A DNA stretch of 64,000 bases from PALSA-1004 sp963829085 (GTDB taxonomy: Bacteria > Pseudomonadota > Gammaproteobacteria > Burkholderiales > SG8-41): positions 186,001 through 250,000 of the forward strand of contig CAWHHJ010000017.1 of assembly GCA_963829085.1 (NCBI GenBank). The letters are read 5' to 3'. A program made the translations under genes and the position numbers. This document shows, one piece after another, positions 1 through 8,737 of the stretch. Under the pieces are notes generated by a model. The model saw nothing but the letters and a program-made list of their open reading frames with translations. It had not been told where the DNA came from and did not search any database. Each line of letters starts with the position of its first letter. Positions within the stretch are counted from its first letter, which is position 1.

Positions 1-1107
1 GACCTTGAATAGCTCGCCCATCTCTGCGGGACTCATCAATTTCTGAGCCTCGGCCGCGCGAGGGAGATAGGCAACAGCATCTTCCGCGGGCAGCGCTGAC
101 AGCAATTGGGTGATGCCGCAGTTGATGAGGAACTGGGCTTGCGTCGCATAGCCGGCGACACAGAGACCGGACTGCAACGCCGCATCAGCGAGCGCACTGA
201 AGTCGACATGCGCAGTGATGTCCTGCAAACCAACGAGGGAGAACGGATCGGTGTGCGCGTGGTGCCGGTAATGGCACATGAGGGTACCCGCACTACGTTG
301 TGCGTGGTAATACTCGCGCGCCACAAATCCATAATCGACGATGATCATGACGGCCCGATTGAGCGCGTCAGCGAGTGTGCGTATCAACGAAGGGGCAGCC
401 AGATTCAGTTCGGTGACATAACCAGTCGGCAGAGCGAGCTTCTCGGCCGCCGCGCGCACGAGGCCCTCCCCGGTGCGGTCGGACCATTGAAATGCTTGCG
501 CTTGCTGAGTTACACCGCGCTCCATGACCGCGCTTTGAGTGACGGCAATGACATGCACCGGCATTGCATCCAGGACTTCGTTGGCCAGCACGACTGCATC
601 GAGCGATCGGGGCAACGTATCGAGCCATACAACTCGATGACAGTGCGCCGGCGCGCGCCTTGCTAACGTTTCCTTCTGAAGTCGTTGCAGACCCGCGCTC
701 GTTTCGAGAACCAGGTAGCGGCTCGGCAGGCTTTCAAGCGCTGCAAGCTCGTTCAATAGACTCGCTGCAAGGCGGCCGCTGCCCGCGCCCAACTCCAGGA
801 CATCTGCGAGACCAGCGCGAATGAGTGGCGCGATCTGACGTGCTAGCGTTCGCGCGAAGAGGTCGCCCAATTCAGGCGCGGTAACAAAATCACCGCTCGG
901 GCCGAACTTCGTTGCGCCCGCGGCGTAATAGCCAAGTCCCGGCGCATGCAGCGCGAGCTGCATGTAACGCGCGAATGTTATCCAACCCTGATGTGCTGCG
1001 ATCTCGTCCCGAATCAGCTCCCGCAATCGCTCGCTGTGTGCCAAAGCATCCGCAGACGGCGCATCGAGGTGCGCTAAATGGGCAGGTAACAAGCTGCGCG
1101 GGATCAT
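1..1107 (-). CDS. MidA-family SAM-dependent methyltransferase (3' end cut by window)
   Basis: An open frame runs from an ATG at 1107 to the first base of the window without a stop, giving 369 residues and continuing outside. The protein has the layout of the MidA/NDUFAF7 family (COG1565): an N-terminal segment GYYAAGATKFGPSGDF (about residues 60-75), a SAM-binding glycine motif LELGAGSGRLA (about 98-108), NEVLDAMPVHV, and IDYGFVAREYYHAQRSAGT. In mitochondria the family methylates an arginine of complex I. The bacterial substrate is not established, so no specific target is proposed. Its start lies 17 bp from the start of the divergent reductase gene, so the two promoters must overlap each other or the opposite gene. 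Confidence 0.88.
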   Translation of the reverse strand, partial: MIPRSLLPAHLAHLDAPSADALAHSERLRELIRDEIAAHQGWITFARYMQLALHAPGLGYYAAGATKFGPSGDFVTAPELGDLFARTLARQIAPLIRAGLADVLELGAGSGRLAASLLNELAALESLPSRYLVLETSAGLQRLQKETLARRAPAHCHRVVWLDTLPRSLDAVVLANEVLDAMPVHVIAVTQSAVMERGVTQQAQAFQWSDRTGEGLVRAAAEKLALPTGYVTELNLAAPSLIRTLADALNRAVMIIVDYGFVAREYYHAQRSAGTLMCHYRHHAHTDPFSLVGLQDITAHVDFSALADAALQSGLCVAGYATQAQFLINCGITQLLSALPAEDAVAYLPRAAEAQKLMSPAEMGELFKV

Positions 1108-1111
1108 AGCT

Positions 1112-1117
1112 TACAAT
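1112..1117 (+). promoter_or_regulatory. Candidate -10 box giving a leaderless transcript
   Basis: TACAAT ends 7 bp before the ATG at 1125, so transcription would begin at or next to the start codon. No ribosome binding site precedes that ATG. No convincing -35 box is seen, so the call rests on the -10 match and its position. Confidence 0.35.
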
Positions 1118-1124
1118 ACATGGT

Positions 1125-1889
1125 ATGGCGCAATCGACGAACGGGCCGCTCGAAGGCAAGGCGGTGCTGGTCACTGGCGGTGCAAAACGCGTCGGTGCGG
1201 CAATTTGCCGCCGCTTACATGCGCAAGGCGCGCGACTCATGCTCCATCACCGCGTTTCCGTCGCGCAGGCCCGCGAGTTGCAGCAGCAGCTGAACGCACA
1301 GCGTGCCGATTCAGTGGCCCTAATCCAGGCTGACCTGCTTAACATTGCGAGCCTTGCCGATCTTGTGAAGACGACCGTCATGCAATTCGGCAGTCTGGAT
1401 GTTCTCATCAATAACGCATCGAGTTTTTTCGCAACGGGGATTGGAGAGATTACCGAGAAAGCATGGGACGATCTGATCGGAACAAATCTCAAGGCGCCAT
1501 TATTCTTGTCTCAGGCTGCCGCCGGCGAACTGCGCAAGCGCCATGGCTGTATTGTGAATATTGTCGACATCCACGCCGAACTTCCGATGAAGAATTACGT
1601 CGTGTATACGGTGGCTAAGGGCGGCTTGCTGGCGCTCACCCGTTCGTTGGCACGCGAACTAGGTCCGGACGTGCGCGTGAACGGAGTGGCGCCGGGCACC
1701 ATCCTGTGGCCCGAGGATGATACATGGTCCGATGATTTGTCACGCCAGCGCATCATTAATCAAACGGCGCTGAAACGGATTGGCGATCCTGACGACATCG
1801 CGAAGGCAGTTGAATTTCTCGTGACCGGCGCTCCATATATGACGGGACAGGTCATCGCAATCGATGGCGGCAGGAGCATCACGATATGA
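1125..1889 (+). CDS. Pteridine reductase-like short-chain dehydrogenase (FolM-like)
   Basis: A 254-residue classical short-chain dehydrogenase. The cofactor loop TGGAKRVG lies at residues 17-24 and suits NADPH, with an Arg before Val-Gly. NNA is at 96-98 and the catalytic YxxxK at Y161-K165. The usual catalytic Ser is replaced by Asp in NIVDIHAE (D148), which is typical of pteridine reductases and separates it from the FabG-type enzymes. The likely reaction is NADPH-dependent reduction of dihydropterins or dihydrofolate to the tetrahydro form. The stop overlaps the ttcA start as ATGA, so the two genes are probably translationally coupled. No Shine-Dalgarno sequence is evident. Confidence 0.85.
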   Translation: MAQSTNGPLEGKAVLVTGGAKRVGAAICRRLHAQGARLMLHHRVSVAQARELQQQLNAQRADSVALIQADLLNIASLADLVKTTVMQFGSLDVLINNASSFFATGIGEITEKAWDDLIGTNLKAPLFLSQAAAGELRKRHGCIVNIVDIHAELPMKNYVVYTVAKGGLLALTRSLARELGPDVRVNGVAPGTILWPEDDTWSDDLSRQRIINQTALKRIGDPDDIAKAVEFLVTGAPYMTGQVIAIDGGRSITI

Positions 1890-2830
1890 ACAAGCCGCGT
1901 GAGCGATTCGAATATCTGCCGAGCGCTGGCGACACGGAGCCTGTTGGCACACCAGCGGGCGTCGCATCCGAAGTGCGGTCAGACGTAACAGCAGACGCTT
2001 CCGCCGTCGCTTTTGAACCAGCTCCGACGCAAAAAGAAACTTACGAGGGAAACAAGCTCGCCAAGCGTCTGCGCCGCCTCGTGGGCCAGGCAATCGCCGA
2101 TTTCGACATGATCACCGCGGGTGATCGCGTTATGGTGTGTCTGTCCGGTGGCAAAGACAGCTATGCGCTGCTCGACGTGCTGCTCAGCTTGCGCACGCAT
2201 GCGCCGATCGATTTCGAAATCATTGCGGTAAATCTGGATCAGCGCCATCCGGGATATCCGGCCAATGTGCTCCCCGATTACCTGGCGGCGCTTGGCGTGC
2301 CGTATCGCATCGAAGTGCAGGACACGTATTCGGTGGTTAAGCGAGTGATTCCCGAGGGCAAGACGATGTGCTCGCTGTGTTCACGTCTGCGCAGAGGTGT
2401 GCTTTACCGCGTTGCGGGCGAGATCGGTGCGACCAAGATAGCGCTCGGCCACCATCGCGACGACATTCTTGAAACTTTCTTCCTCAACCTGTTCTTTGGC
2501 GGCAAGTTGAAAGCCATGCCGCCGAAGCTCCTGTCCGACGATGGTGCGCATATCGTCATTCGCCCGTTGGCATACGTTCAGGAAGAGGATCTCACCTCGT
2601 ACGCAGAGCGCCAGCGCTTTCCCATCATTCCGTGCGACCTTTGCGGGTCGCAACCGACCTTGCAGCGCAAGCAGATCAAGGCGCTGATGCGCGACTGGGA
2701 GCGTTTGTATCCCGGGCGCGTGGAGTCGATCTTTCGCAGCCTGCAAGATGTCCGGCCGTCCCACCTACTTGATACCGAGTTGTTTAATTTCAACGAAATC
2801 ACTCGCGCCGTAGACGGCGTTGAAGACTAG
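1886..2830 (+). CDS. ttcA: tRNA 2-thiocytidine biosynthesis protein TtcA
   Basis: TtcA thiolates cytidine 32 of tRNA, using ATP to activate the base and an iron-sulfur cluster. The PP-loop SGGKDS is at residues 87-92. The cluster cysteines are in the pairs C162-x2-C165 and C250-x2-C253, and GHHRDD near 188-193 is also characteristic. The protein is 314 residues. The first 50 or so residues are a low-complexity, acidic extension ahead of the conserved core, which begins around KLAKRLRRLVGQAI. A later start would remove it, but the ATG at 1886 overlaps the upstream stop as ATGA and is kept. Confidence 0.96.
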   Translation: MNKPRERFEYLPSAGDTEPVGTPAGVASEVRSDVTADASAVAFEPAPTQKETYEGNKLAKRLRRLVGQAIADFDMITAGDRVMVCLSGGKDSYALLDVLLSLRTHAPIDFEIIAVNLDQRHPGYPANVLPDYLAALGVPYRIEVQDTYSVVKRVIPEGKTMCSLCSRLRRGVLYRVAGEIGATKIALGHHRDDILETFFLNLFFGGKLKAMPPKLLSDDGAHIVIRPLAYVQEEDLTSYAERQRFPIIPCDLCGSQPTLQRKQIKALMRDWERLYPGRVESIFRSLQDVRPSHLLDTELFNFNEITRAVDGVED

Positions 2831-2885
2831 TTCGGAAGGACTCAAGCGCAATGGAGTAAGTGTCTCCGGAAGCTTGTAAGGCGAG

Positions 2886-2919
2886 CTTGTCAAAATAATC
2901 TTGTCATGGTAAGTTGGCA
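2886..2919 (+). repeat. Short tandem direct repeats upstream of the HTH-aminotransferase gene
   Basis: CTTGTCA occurs at 2886-2892 and again at 2900-2906, followed by a degenerate copy GTTGGCA at 2913-2919. The 13-14 bp periodicity and the location just before a gene that starts with a DNA-binding domain make an autoregulatory operator possible. TTGTCA at 2887 could also be part of a -35 element. This is inference only. Confidence 0.35.
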
Positions 2920-2932
2920 GTGGGACTAAACC

Positions 2933-4456
2933 ATGACCTGCATCGACCGCCTCGTTGGTTTTTTCGGATCGCAAGCCGAAGTCGCCCGTCAGTTCCGGGT
3001 GGACCGCGCGGTCGTGAACAACTGGGTGAAATCGGGCTACGTGCCTGCGCGGTGGGCGATGGAAGTAGAAAACGCTTCCGCCGGCCAGATCACCGCAGCC
3101 GAAGTCCTCAATGAAGCAACTGCCAGGAAGCCGCTGCGGATGAAATCGCGTCCGGACGGCGAAAGTCTGTTTGGATCGCCACTCACCGGGAATGACAATA
3201 TGAACACCTATTCGCCAGCGCAACGCATTAACTCCTTTCACCCTCCGCAGCGCACGCTGCTGGGTCCGGGTCCGTCCGAAATCAACCCGCGAGTAATGGC
3301 GGCGATGAGTCTGCCGGCGATTGGTTATCTCGATCCGGTCTTCGTTGGGATGATGGAGGAACTGAAGTCGCTATTGCGCTATACGTTCCAAACGAAGCAT
3401 GCGCTTACATTCCCTGTTTCCGGCCCGGGCTCAGTGGGGATGGAATATTGCTTCGTGAATCTCGTAGCGCCCGGCGATAAAGTTGTGGTGTGCCGCAACG
3501 GCGTGTTCGGCGGACGCATGATCGAGAATGTCGAACGCTGCGGGGGCATCCCGATTGTCGTGGAAGACGCCTGGGGCGAACCCATCGATTCGCAAAAAGT
3601 GGAAGACGCGCTCTCTAAAAACCCGGATGTCCGCGTGGTGGCTTTTGTGCATGCCGAGACGTCTACCGGCGTGCAGTCCGATGCAAAAACGCTGATCGAG
3701 ATCGCGCATAAACACGACGCGCTGGTGATTATGGACGCCGTGACTTCGCTCGCCGGCACGCCGGTGCTGGTTGACGAATGGAACGTTGACGCCGTTTATT
3801 CGGCAAGCCAGAAGTGCCTTTCATGTACGCCCGGTTTATCGCCTGTATCGTTTTCGGACGCGGTTGTCGACTACGTAAAGTCGCGCAAAGACAAGATCCA
3901 CAGCTGGTTCATGGATATGAATCTTCTGCTCGGTTATTGGGGCGCAACCACGCGGACTTACCATCACACCGCGCCGACCAACAGTTTGTACGCTTTGCAT
4001 GAAGCTCTGCTGATTCTCAAGGAAGAAGGCATCGAAAACTCATGGGCGCGCCACATGCGTCACCACATCGCGCTCAAGGCCGGACTCGAAGCGATGGGTC
4101 TCGAGTTCCTGGTGAAGGAAGGGGCTGGCCTGCCGCAGATGAATGCGATACGCATTCCGGAAGCGATAGTGTCGCGGGAAGCGGAGGTCCGTAAAACGCT
4201 GTTGACAGAATTCAATCTCGAAATCGGTGCGGGTCTTGGGCCGCTCGCAGGCAAGATCTGGCGCATCGGCCTGATGGGCTACTCGTGCAAGCCGGAAAAT
4301 GTAATGCTATGCCTGTCTGCTCTCGGTTCCGTGCTGGCCGATATGGGTGAGCCGATCCACGTTGGAGACGCGGAAGCCGCAGCACATGGGGCGTATGCCT
4401 CGTTGCACGCTAAGGCGGCACAAGTGAAGAAAAAACGACTGATGCACGCAGCATAG
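2933..4456 (+). CDS. Cro-like HTH domain in frame with alanine-glyoxylate/serine-pyruvate-type aminotransferase
   Basis: The open frame codes for 507 residues. Residues 1-62 resemble small YdaS/Cro-type helix-turn-helix proteins (GSQAEVARQFRVDRAVVNNW at 12-31). Residues 90-507 form a complete fold-type I class V aminotransferase of the AGXT family: LLGPGPSEI near 109-117, SGPGSVGME at 163-171, D268 in MDAVTS, and the PLP lysine K294 in SASQK. The enzyme would transfer amino groups from alanine or serine to glyoxylate or pyruvate. The aminotransferase could also start at M90 (ATG at 3200). An ATGA at 3200-3203 puts a TGA one frame off at exactly that point, so two coupled genes merged by one extra base is an equally good reading. 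The HTH end has no known role in this family. Confidence 0.8.
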   Translation: MTCIDRLVGFFGSQAEVARQFRVDRAVVNNWVKSGYVPARWAMEVENASAGQITAAEVLNEATARKPLRMKSRPDGESLFGSPLTGNDNMNTYSPAQRINSFHPPQRTLLGPGPSEINPRVMAAMSLPAIGYLDPVFVGMMEELKSLLRYTFQTKHALTFPVSGPGSVGMEYCFVNLVAPGDKVVVCRNGVFGGRMIENVERCGGIPIVVEDAWGEPIDSQKVEDALSKNPDVRVVAFVHAETSTGVQSDAKTLIEIAHKHDALVIMDAVTSLAGTPVLVDEWNVDAVYSASQKCLSCTPGLSPVSFSDAVVDYVKSRKDKIHSWFMDMNLLLGYWGATTRTYHHTAPTNSLYALHEALLILKEEGIENSWARHMRHHIALKAGLEAMGLEFLVKEGAGLPQMNAIRIPEAIVSREAEVRKTLLTEFNLEIGAGLGPLAGKIWRIGLMGYSCKPENVMLCLSALGSVLADMGEPIHVGDAEAAAHGAYASLHAKAAQVKKKRLMHAA

Positions 4457-4495
4457 CGCGGGCGGGCCCCCCACGGTGCACGGCGGGCGTCACGT

Positions 4496-4501
4496 TATAA
4501 T
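4496..4501 (+). promoter_or_regulatory. Consensus -10 box within an inverted repeat, leaderless start
   Basis: TATAAT lies only 6 bp before the GTG at 4508, so the mRNA should start at the initiation codon. The box sits between the arms CGGCGGG (4481-4487) and CCCGCCG (4502-4508), which could be an operator. The -35 position (around 4473) is poor. Confidence 0.45.
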
Positions 4502-4507
4502 CCCGCC

Positions 4508-5401
4508 GTGAGCGATGCGTCTCAGCTGGTTGCGATTCTCTTCGCCGATGTGAGCGGAAGCACCAGCCTCTATGAAAAGCTTGGTGATCAACGCGCCCTC
4601 GCTGCGATCGACTCCGTGCTCGCTGAATTACGAAAATCCATAGCGATTCAAAACGGCCGCGTCATTAAGACGATCGGCGATGAGGTTATGGCGGTATTCT
4701 CTTCCGCCGACGCCGCGATGCAGGCCGCGTGCGACATGCAGATGCGCGTCTCCGCCATTCCGCCGCTTGACCATATCAAGCTCGCAATCCGCGTCGGGTT
4801 TCACTTCGGACCGGCACTTCAGGAGGCTGGCGATTTCTTCGGCGATGCCGTCAACACCGCCGCGCGCATGGCAGGGCTCGCCAAAAGCGGCCAGATCATC
4901 ACCAGCGGACCCACCGTCGACGCGCTTTCTCCGCTGCTGCGCCAGACCACCCGCGATCTTGATGCAATGTCAGTAAAAGGCAAACAGGACGAAATACGCA
5001 TTGCTGAAGTCATCTGGCATGACAGTGCCGATTTGACCACGATGGCGAATCGCGAAGCGCCGCTCAATGCGCGTGAGCCGACGCTGTCGCTTATCTACGC
5101 CGGTAATACGATCGTGATGGGAATGGCCCGCGCTTCGGCATCGCTCGGCCGCGATGCCACCAACGACCTCGTGATTGCCGACAAGATGGCGTCACGCGTG
5201 CACGCACGAATTGAGTACCGCCGCGGAAAATTCCTTCTGACTGATCAAAGCACCAACGGGACATACGTGACCGCTGAGGGTGACGCGGAAATCATGCTCA
5301 AGCGCGAGCAATTCATGTTGCGGGGACGCGGCGTTATTGTCCTCGGACACTCGCTGCGGAGCGCTGCTGCCGGCGAGACGGTCACTTTTGCGTGGACTTG
5401 A
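4508..5401 (+). CDS. Class III adenylate cyclase with C-terminal FHA domain
   Basis: A soluble 297-residue protein with no membrane segment. Residues 5-170 are a class III nucleotidyl cyclase domain. The two metal-binding aspartates are D14 (FADVSGST) and D58 (KTIGDE). K54 and D113 occupy the purine-recognition positions expected of an adenylate cyclase, and N116/R120 (VNTAAR) the transition-state positions. Residues about 192-290 are an FHA domain with GR (214-215), S229, H232 and N250, the set that binds phosphothreonine. So the protein should make cAMP and dock on a Thr-phosphorylated partner. A Ser/Thr kinase gene ends 10 bp downstream on the other strand and is the obvious candidate. Start is GTG. 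Confidence 0.88.
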   Translation: MSDASQLVAILFADVSGSTSLYEKLGDQRALAAIDSVLAELRKSIAIQNGRVIKTIGDEVMAVFSSADAAMQAACDMQMRVSAIPPLDHIKLAIRVGFHFGPALQEAGDFFGDAVNTAARMAGLAKSGQIITSGPTVDALSPLLRQTTRDLDAMSVKGKQDEIRIAEVIWHDSADLTTMANREAPLNAREPTLSLIYAGNTIVMGMARASASLGRDATNDLVIADKMASRVHARIEYRRGKFLLTDQSTNGTYVTAEGDAEIMLKREQFMLRGRGVIVLGHSLRSAAAGETVTFAWT

Positions 5402-5410
5402 GTTACCGCC

Positions 5411-7808
5411 TCAAATTGTAAGGCGCTTCATCGCGTCAGCGTCCTTGATCACCGCGCGCTGACGGGCGGGCGGCGCCGCATATAACGACGCGGGCGGATT
5501 GGTATCGAGTCGGCTCAATATTGACTGGTCAGCGCAGGTAGTGTCCAACGATATGGCGACCTGCTCTCCCGTTGTCGCGCCGAGGTTAAAGCACGCCTGG
5601 CCCAACTTGGCGTTCAGAGGCTTGAGTATTGCGCTCGCAACGAGATCTGTCAGCGGCCGGTTGCCGCCCGAAACCTGTATGTCATAAATGGGGCTGCCGC
5701 CCGGCCTTCGCGACAACGCGATAACCGATTGCAGCCCAATGAGCTCGCGCGCGACAGCGTCGTCGACGCTTTTGTCCGGCAAGCCGTCGATCTTGAGTGA
5801 GAGCTTTTGTCCGCTCGCATTGAAGTGCTGCGCGAAGAAGTCTCGTGAAAATTCATCGGCAATTTTGCGACCAATATCGGCAAGCGCCTGTTCTTCGTTG
5901 GCCCACGAGCCCGCACCGACCGGCAGCTTGTTGTTGTAATAAATCTCCTCGCCGCTGTCTTTGTTGACACACTTGACGGTCCATGAGGTGAGCACGTATT
6001 TATCGACTGTAATGCCGGAGGCGGCCAGCCTCGCGGACAATCGTTTCAGTTTTGCCTCGCCGATGACCGCAAAGTCGGCGCCTTTGCCCTGCACAGGCGG
6101 CGCATTTCCATCGTCCGACCAGATGCGGAAGCCGAACGACTTAATGCGTTCTTTTAGTAGATTCTGCGCGACCTGCGAATTCTGTGGCGGCGCCTCCGGA
6201 CCATCGCCACGTACGCTGATCGCCACTGAAATCTTCGGATCACCGTTATTGCGTATGAATTCGATGCGCTCGTCGCGCGACATCTTGTTCAACGACTTCT
6301 GAATTTCCCGCACCTTGACAGCTGCTTGCGTTGTAACGTGCATCAGTCCGTCTTTCCCGAGTCGCGGCTCGTCTTCCTGCAAAATGCTCGAGATATATGC
6401 GCCGCTCCTGGAGAGCAGTCTGTCGCGAATCAGATCGTAGTTCTTTATGAGCGACGCCTGATCGAGATAGAGGGCAATTGCCTTTTCTACAAGCTGGCTT
6501 TTGGAGTCCAGCCGCAGATCTGTATTCAGCAGAGATTTGTCAGCTTGATAGCGTTGATCGCGCGGATCAGCGAGACCGACGGCGCTGATGATCATCGTTC
6601 CCGGCTCTGTTGCGATTGGCAGCGGACTGACAGGTGCCGGGTTTGAAGGTGCGGCTGCAACTGCTGCGGACGCCGGTTCGGCTGCGCTCGTCGGGGCCGC
6701 AGAGGGCTTGTTGCTCGATGCAATGTCCGCCGGACCGCGTTGCATCACAAAGTAACTGGCAATGCCGATGCAGATGACGCCAACCACGATGGCAGCAATC
6801 GCCGCGACGGGCGACTTGCGTGCGGATGCCGGTGGCGCTGCCATTCCAGAAACCCCGGCGTTGTTGCTTGTTTGCGGCGTGGATGGCAGCGCTGGTGGGA
6901 CCGCGACTGATAGCGACGGCGCATTCGACGAGACTGCGGGCGCAGCGTTGATAACAGTACCATCCGCGTCAACGTTTGCTGTCCTGCTGTCCGCTGCGGC
7001 GCGGATCGCGTCGGCAAATTCGCGCGCTGTCTGATATCGGTCCTCGGGACGCTTCGCGATCGCTTTGCCAATAACCGCATCGAACGGTTTCGGCACCTGC
7101 ACGTTCAGCATGGAAGGCGGCGGCGGATCCACGCTCAAAACCTTATGCATGATCGTCGTCGCGGCACCCGAAAACGGGCGCTCGCCGGTCAGAAACTGAT
7201 ACAGCACGACACCGGCTGAAAAGATGTCTGAGCGCCGATCGACAGTCTGACCCATGAATTGCTCGGGCGACATATAAGCCGGTGTGCCGAGTACCCGTAC
7301 CGGCCTGCGTGTACTGCGACGACTCGATGCGCGCGATACCAAAATCAGCGACCTTCACCTGACCGCCTGGCTGAATGATGATATTAGCAGGCTTGATGTC
7401 GCGGTGTACGACGCCGAAGCTATGCGAATACTCGAGCGCGTCGAGCAACTGACTCATGATGCGCACAACATCGCCGATCGGGAAACGCTCGTCTTTTTCG
7501 AAGTAGCTTTTGAGCTCGCGACCATGCACGAATTCCATCGCGATAAAAAGCGTGTTGTGATCGTCGCCGAAGTCGTAGATCGATACGATGTTCGGATGAT
7601 TGAGTCGCCCGGCTGCTTTCGCTTCACGCTGGAAGCGCGCGATCAAGTCGGCTGATTCGGCGCCCTCGAGCTGATCGCGACGTATCGTCTTGAGTGCGAC
7701 GGTCCGTTCGATTGTGGGGTCGAACGCTTCATACACGATGCCCATCGCCCCACGCCCAAGCTCGCGCAGGATCTCGTATTTGCCGATCTTCGAGGGTTGC
7801 TGGCTCAC
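5411..7808 (-). CDS. Membrane Ser/Thr protein kinase with large extracytoplasmic domain (one frameshift)
   Basis: The Hanks-type kinase domain starts at the ATG at 7808: glycine loop LGRGAMG (17-23), K40, HRDIKPAN (135-142, catalytic D137), DFG (155-157). Inside the activation loop the frame breaks at CCC 7294-7296. Removing one base joins ...SQYTQAGT to VLGTPAYMSPEQ and gives 798 residues. After the kinase come a Pro/Ala/Ser-rich linker, one membrane helix (about 333-355), and some 440 residues that should lie in the periplasm. The first part of these resembles the FlgT N-terminal/LPP20-type fold and a later part the LpoB/CsgG-like fold, by eye only. It is the last gene after two exported proteins. 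Translation reads through in both frames around the break, which suggests a sequence error. Confidence 0.85.
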
Positions 7809-7835
7809 GACGAGAGGTCCGCTTGCTTCCCCGGA

Positions 7836-8648
7836 CTATTTATATTTGTTATCGATTTCCCAAACCGTCTTCTGAATGAGCCGTTGAACCATCGTATCGA
7901 GCGATACGCCACCCTGCTCAGCTGTGGATGCGCCGAGCACCGACGTGGCCGTCGTGCCGACTTCCATTTTTTCTTCCGTATAACCTTGCGCGACCTGCTC
8001 AGTCGTCTCGGCGTTCATGATCTTGTAACGCATGCCGATAATCCATACGCCTGACGTGTCCTGCGTTTTGACTGAGCCTACGGCCGTGCCGCCGATTGCG
8101 GCACCTTGGCCGCCGAATAGCCCAATGACGCGTCCGATCGATGCGCCGTCAAAGCCTTTCTGTCCCGACGCAACCTGCTCGGTTTTCAGGATGTCAAATT
8201 TCACGACCCATTTTGTGGTCTTGAGCTTGCCGCGACCGAGCGTTTTCCGTGCGGCCTCCGGGTCGCCGAGGTTATAAGCGAGCGTGAATTCATTTAACAA
8301 CGGGCCGAGATTCGTCCGCTCCAGCACCTGGAAGTTCGCATTCGACAACTCGATCTCCGCGAAGTCCGCAATGTTGTTCGGTGCGAATTTCTGTACGAAC
8401 GTCGCGTTGTTGCTTTTGATTTCGCCCGGAATCACGATCAACGGTGGTCCTGCCTTCGCAACATTTGTGTATTCGACCGACTTGTATACGGCTTTGTCGG
8501 CAGACTCATTTGCTTTCTGTGAGGTCGACGTCTGCGGCGCCGGACTGCTTTCCGAGCCCCAGCGCGGCTGTGCGTAAGTGCTCAACGAAAACGCGAATAC
8601 AAATGCGCCGCTTAGCGCGGTGAGGAACTTGCCCACAGTAGTTTTCAT
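7836..8648 (-). CDS. Exported CsgG/HfaB-family protein
   Basis: A 270-residue protein starting MKTTVGKFLTALSGAF, with a clear signal peptide ending near TYAQ and no lipobox cysteine, unlike the curli pore CsgG. The body has features of the CsgG fold: IADFAEIELSNANFQVLERTNLGPLLNE, then a strand-rich section WVVKFDILKTEQV, a Gly-rich loop GLFGGQGAAIGGTAVGSV, and VWIIGMRYKIMNAETTEQVAQG. A good Shine-Dalgarno (AGGAGA) precedes the ATG. It lies between an LpoB-like gene and the Ser/Thr kinase gene, all on the same strand (gaps 89 and 27 bp). Function unknown; likely a periplasmic or outer-membrane-associated partner of the kinase. Confidence 0.72.
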   Translation of the reverse strand: MKTTVGKFLTALSGAFVFAFSLSTYAQPRWGSESSPAPQTSTSQKANESADKAVYKSVEYTNVAKAGPPLIVIPGEIKSNNATFVQKFAPNNIADFAEIELSNANFQVLERTNLGPLLNEFTLAYNLGDPEAARKTLGRGKLKTTKWVVKFDILKTEQVASGQKGFDGASIGRVIGLFGGQGAAIGGTAVGSVKTQDTSGVWIIGMRYKIMNAETTEQVAQGYTEEKMEVGTTATSVLGASTAEQGGVSLDTMVQRLIQKTVWEIDNKYK

Positions 8649-8737
8649 TACGGTCTCCTGAAGAATGCCTGATGGCTCGTTAACGCTGCTGTCCCCACCC
8701 GCTTCTACTTGCTGCTTCTACTTGCTGTTAGCTGCCG

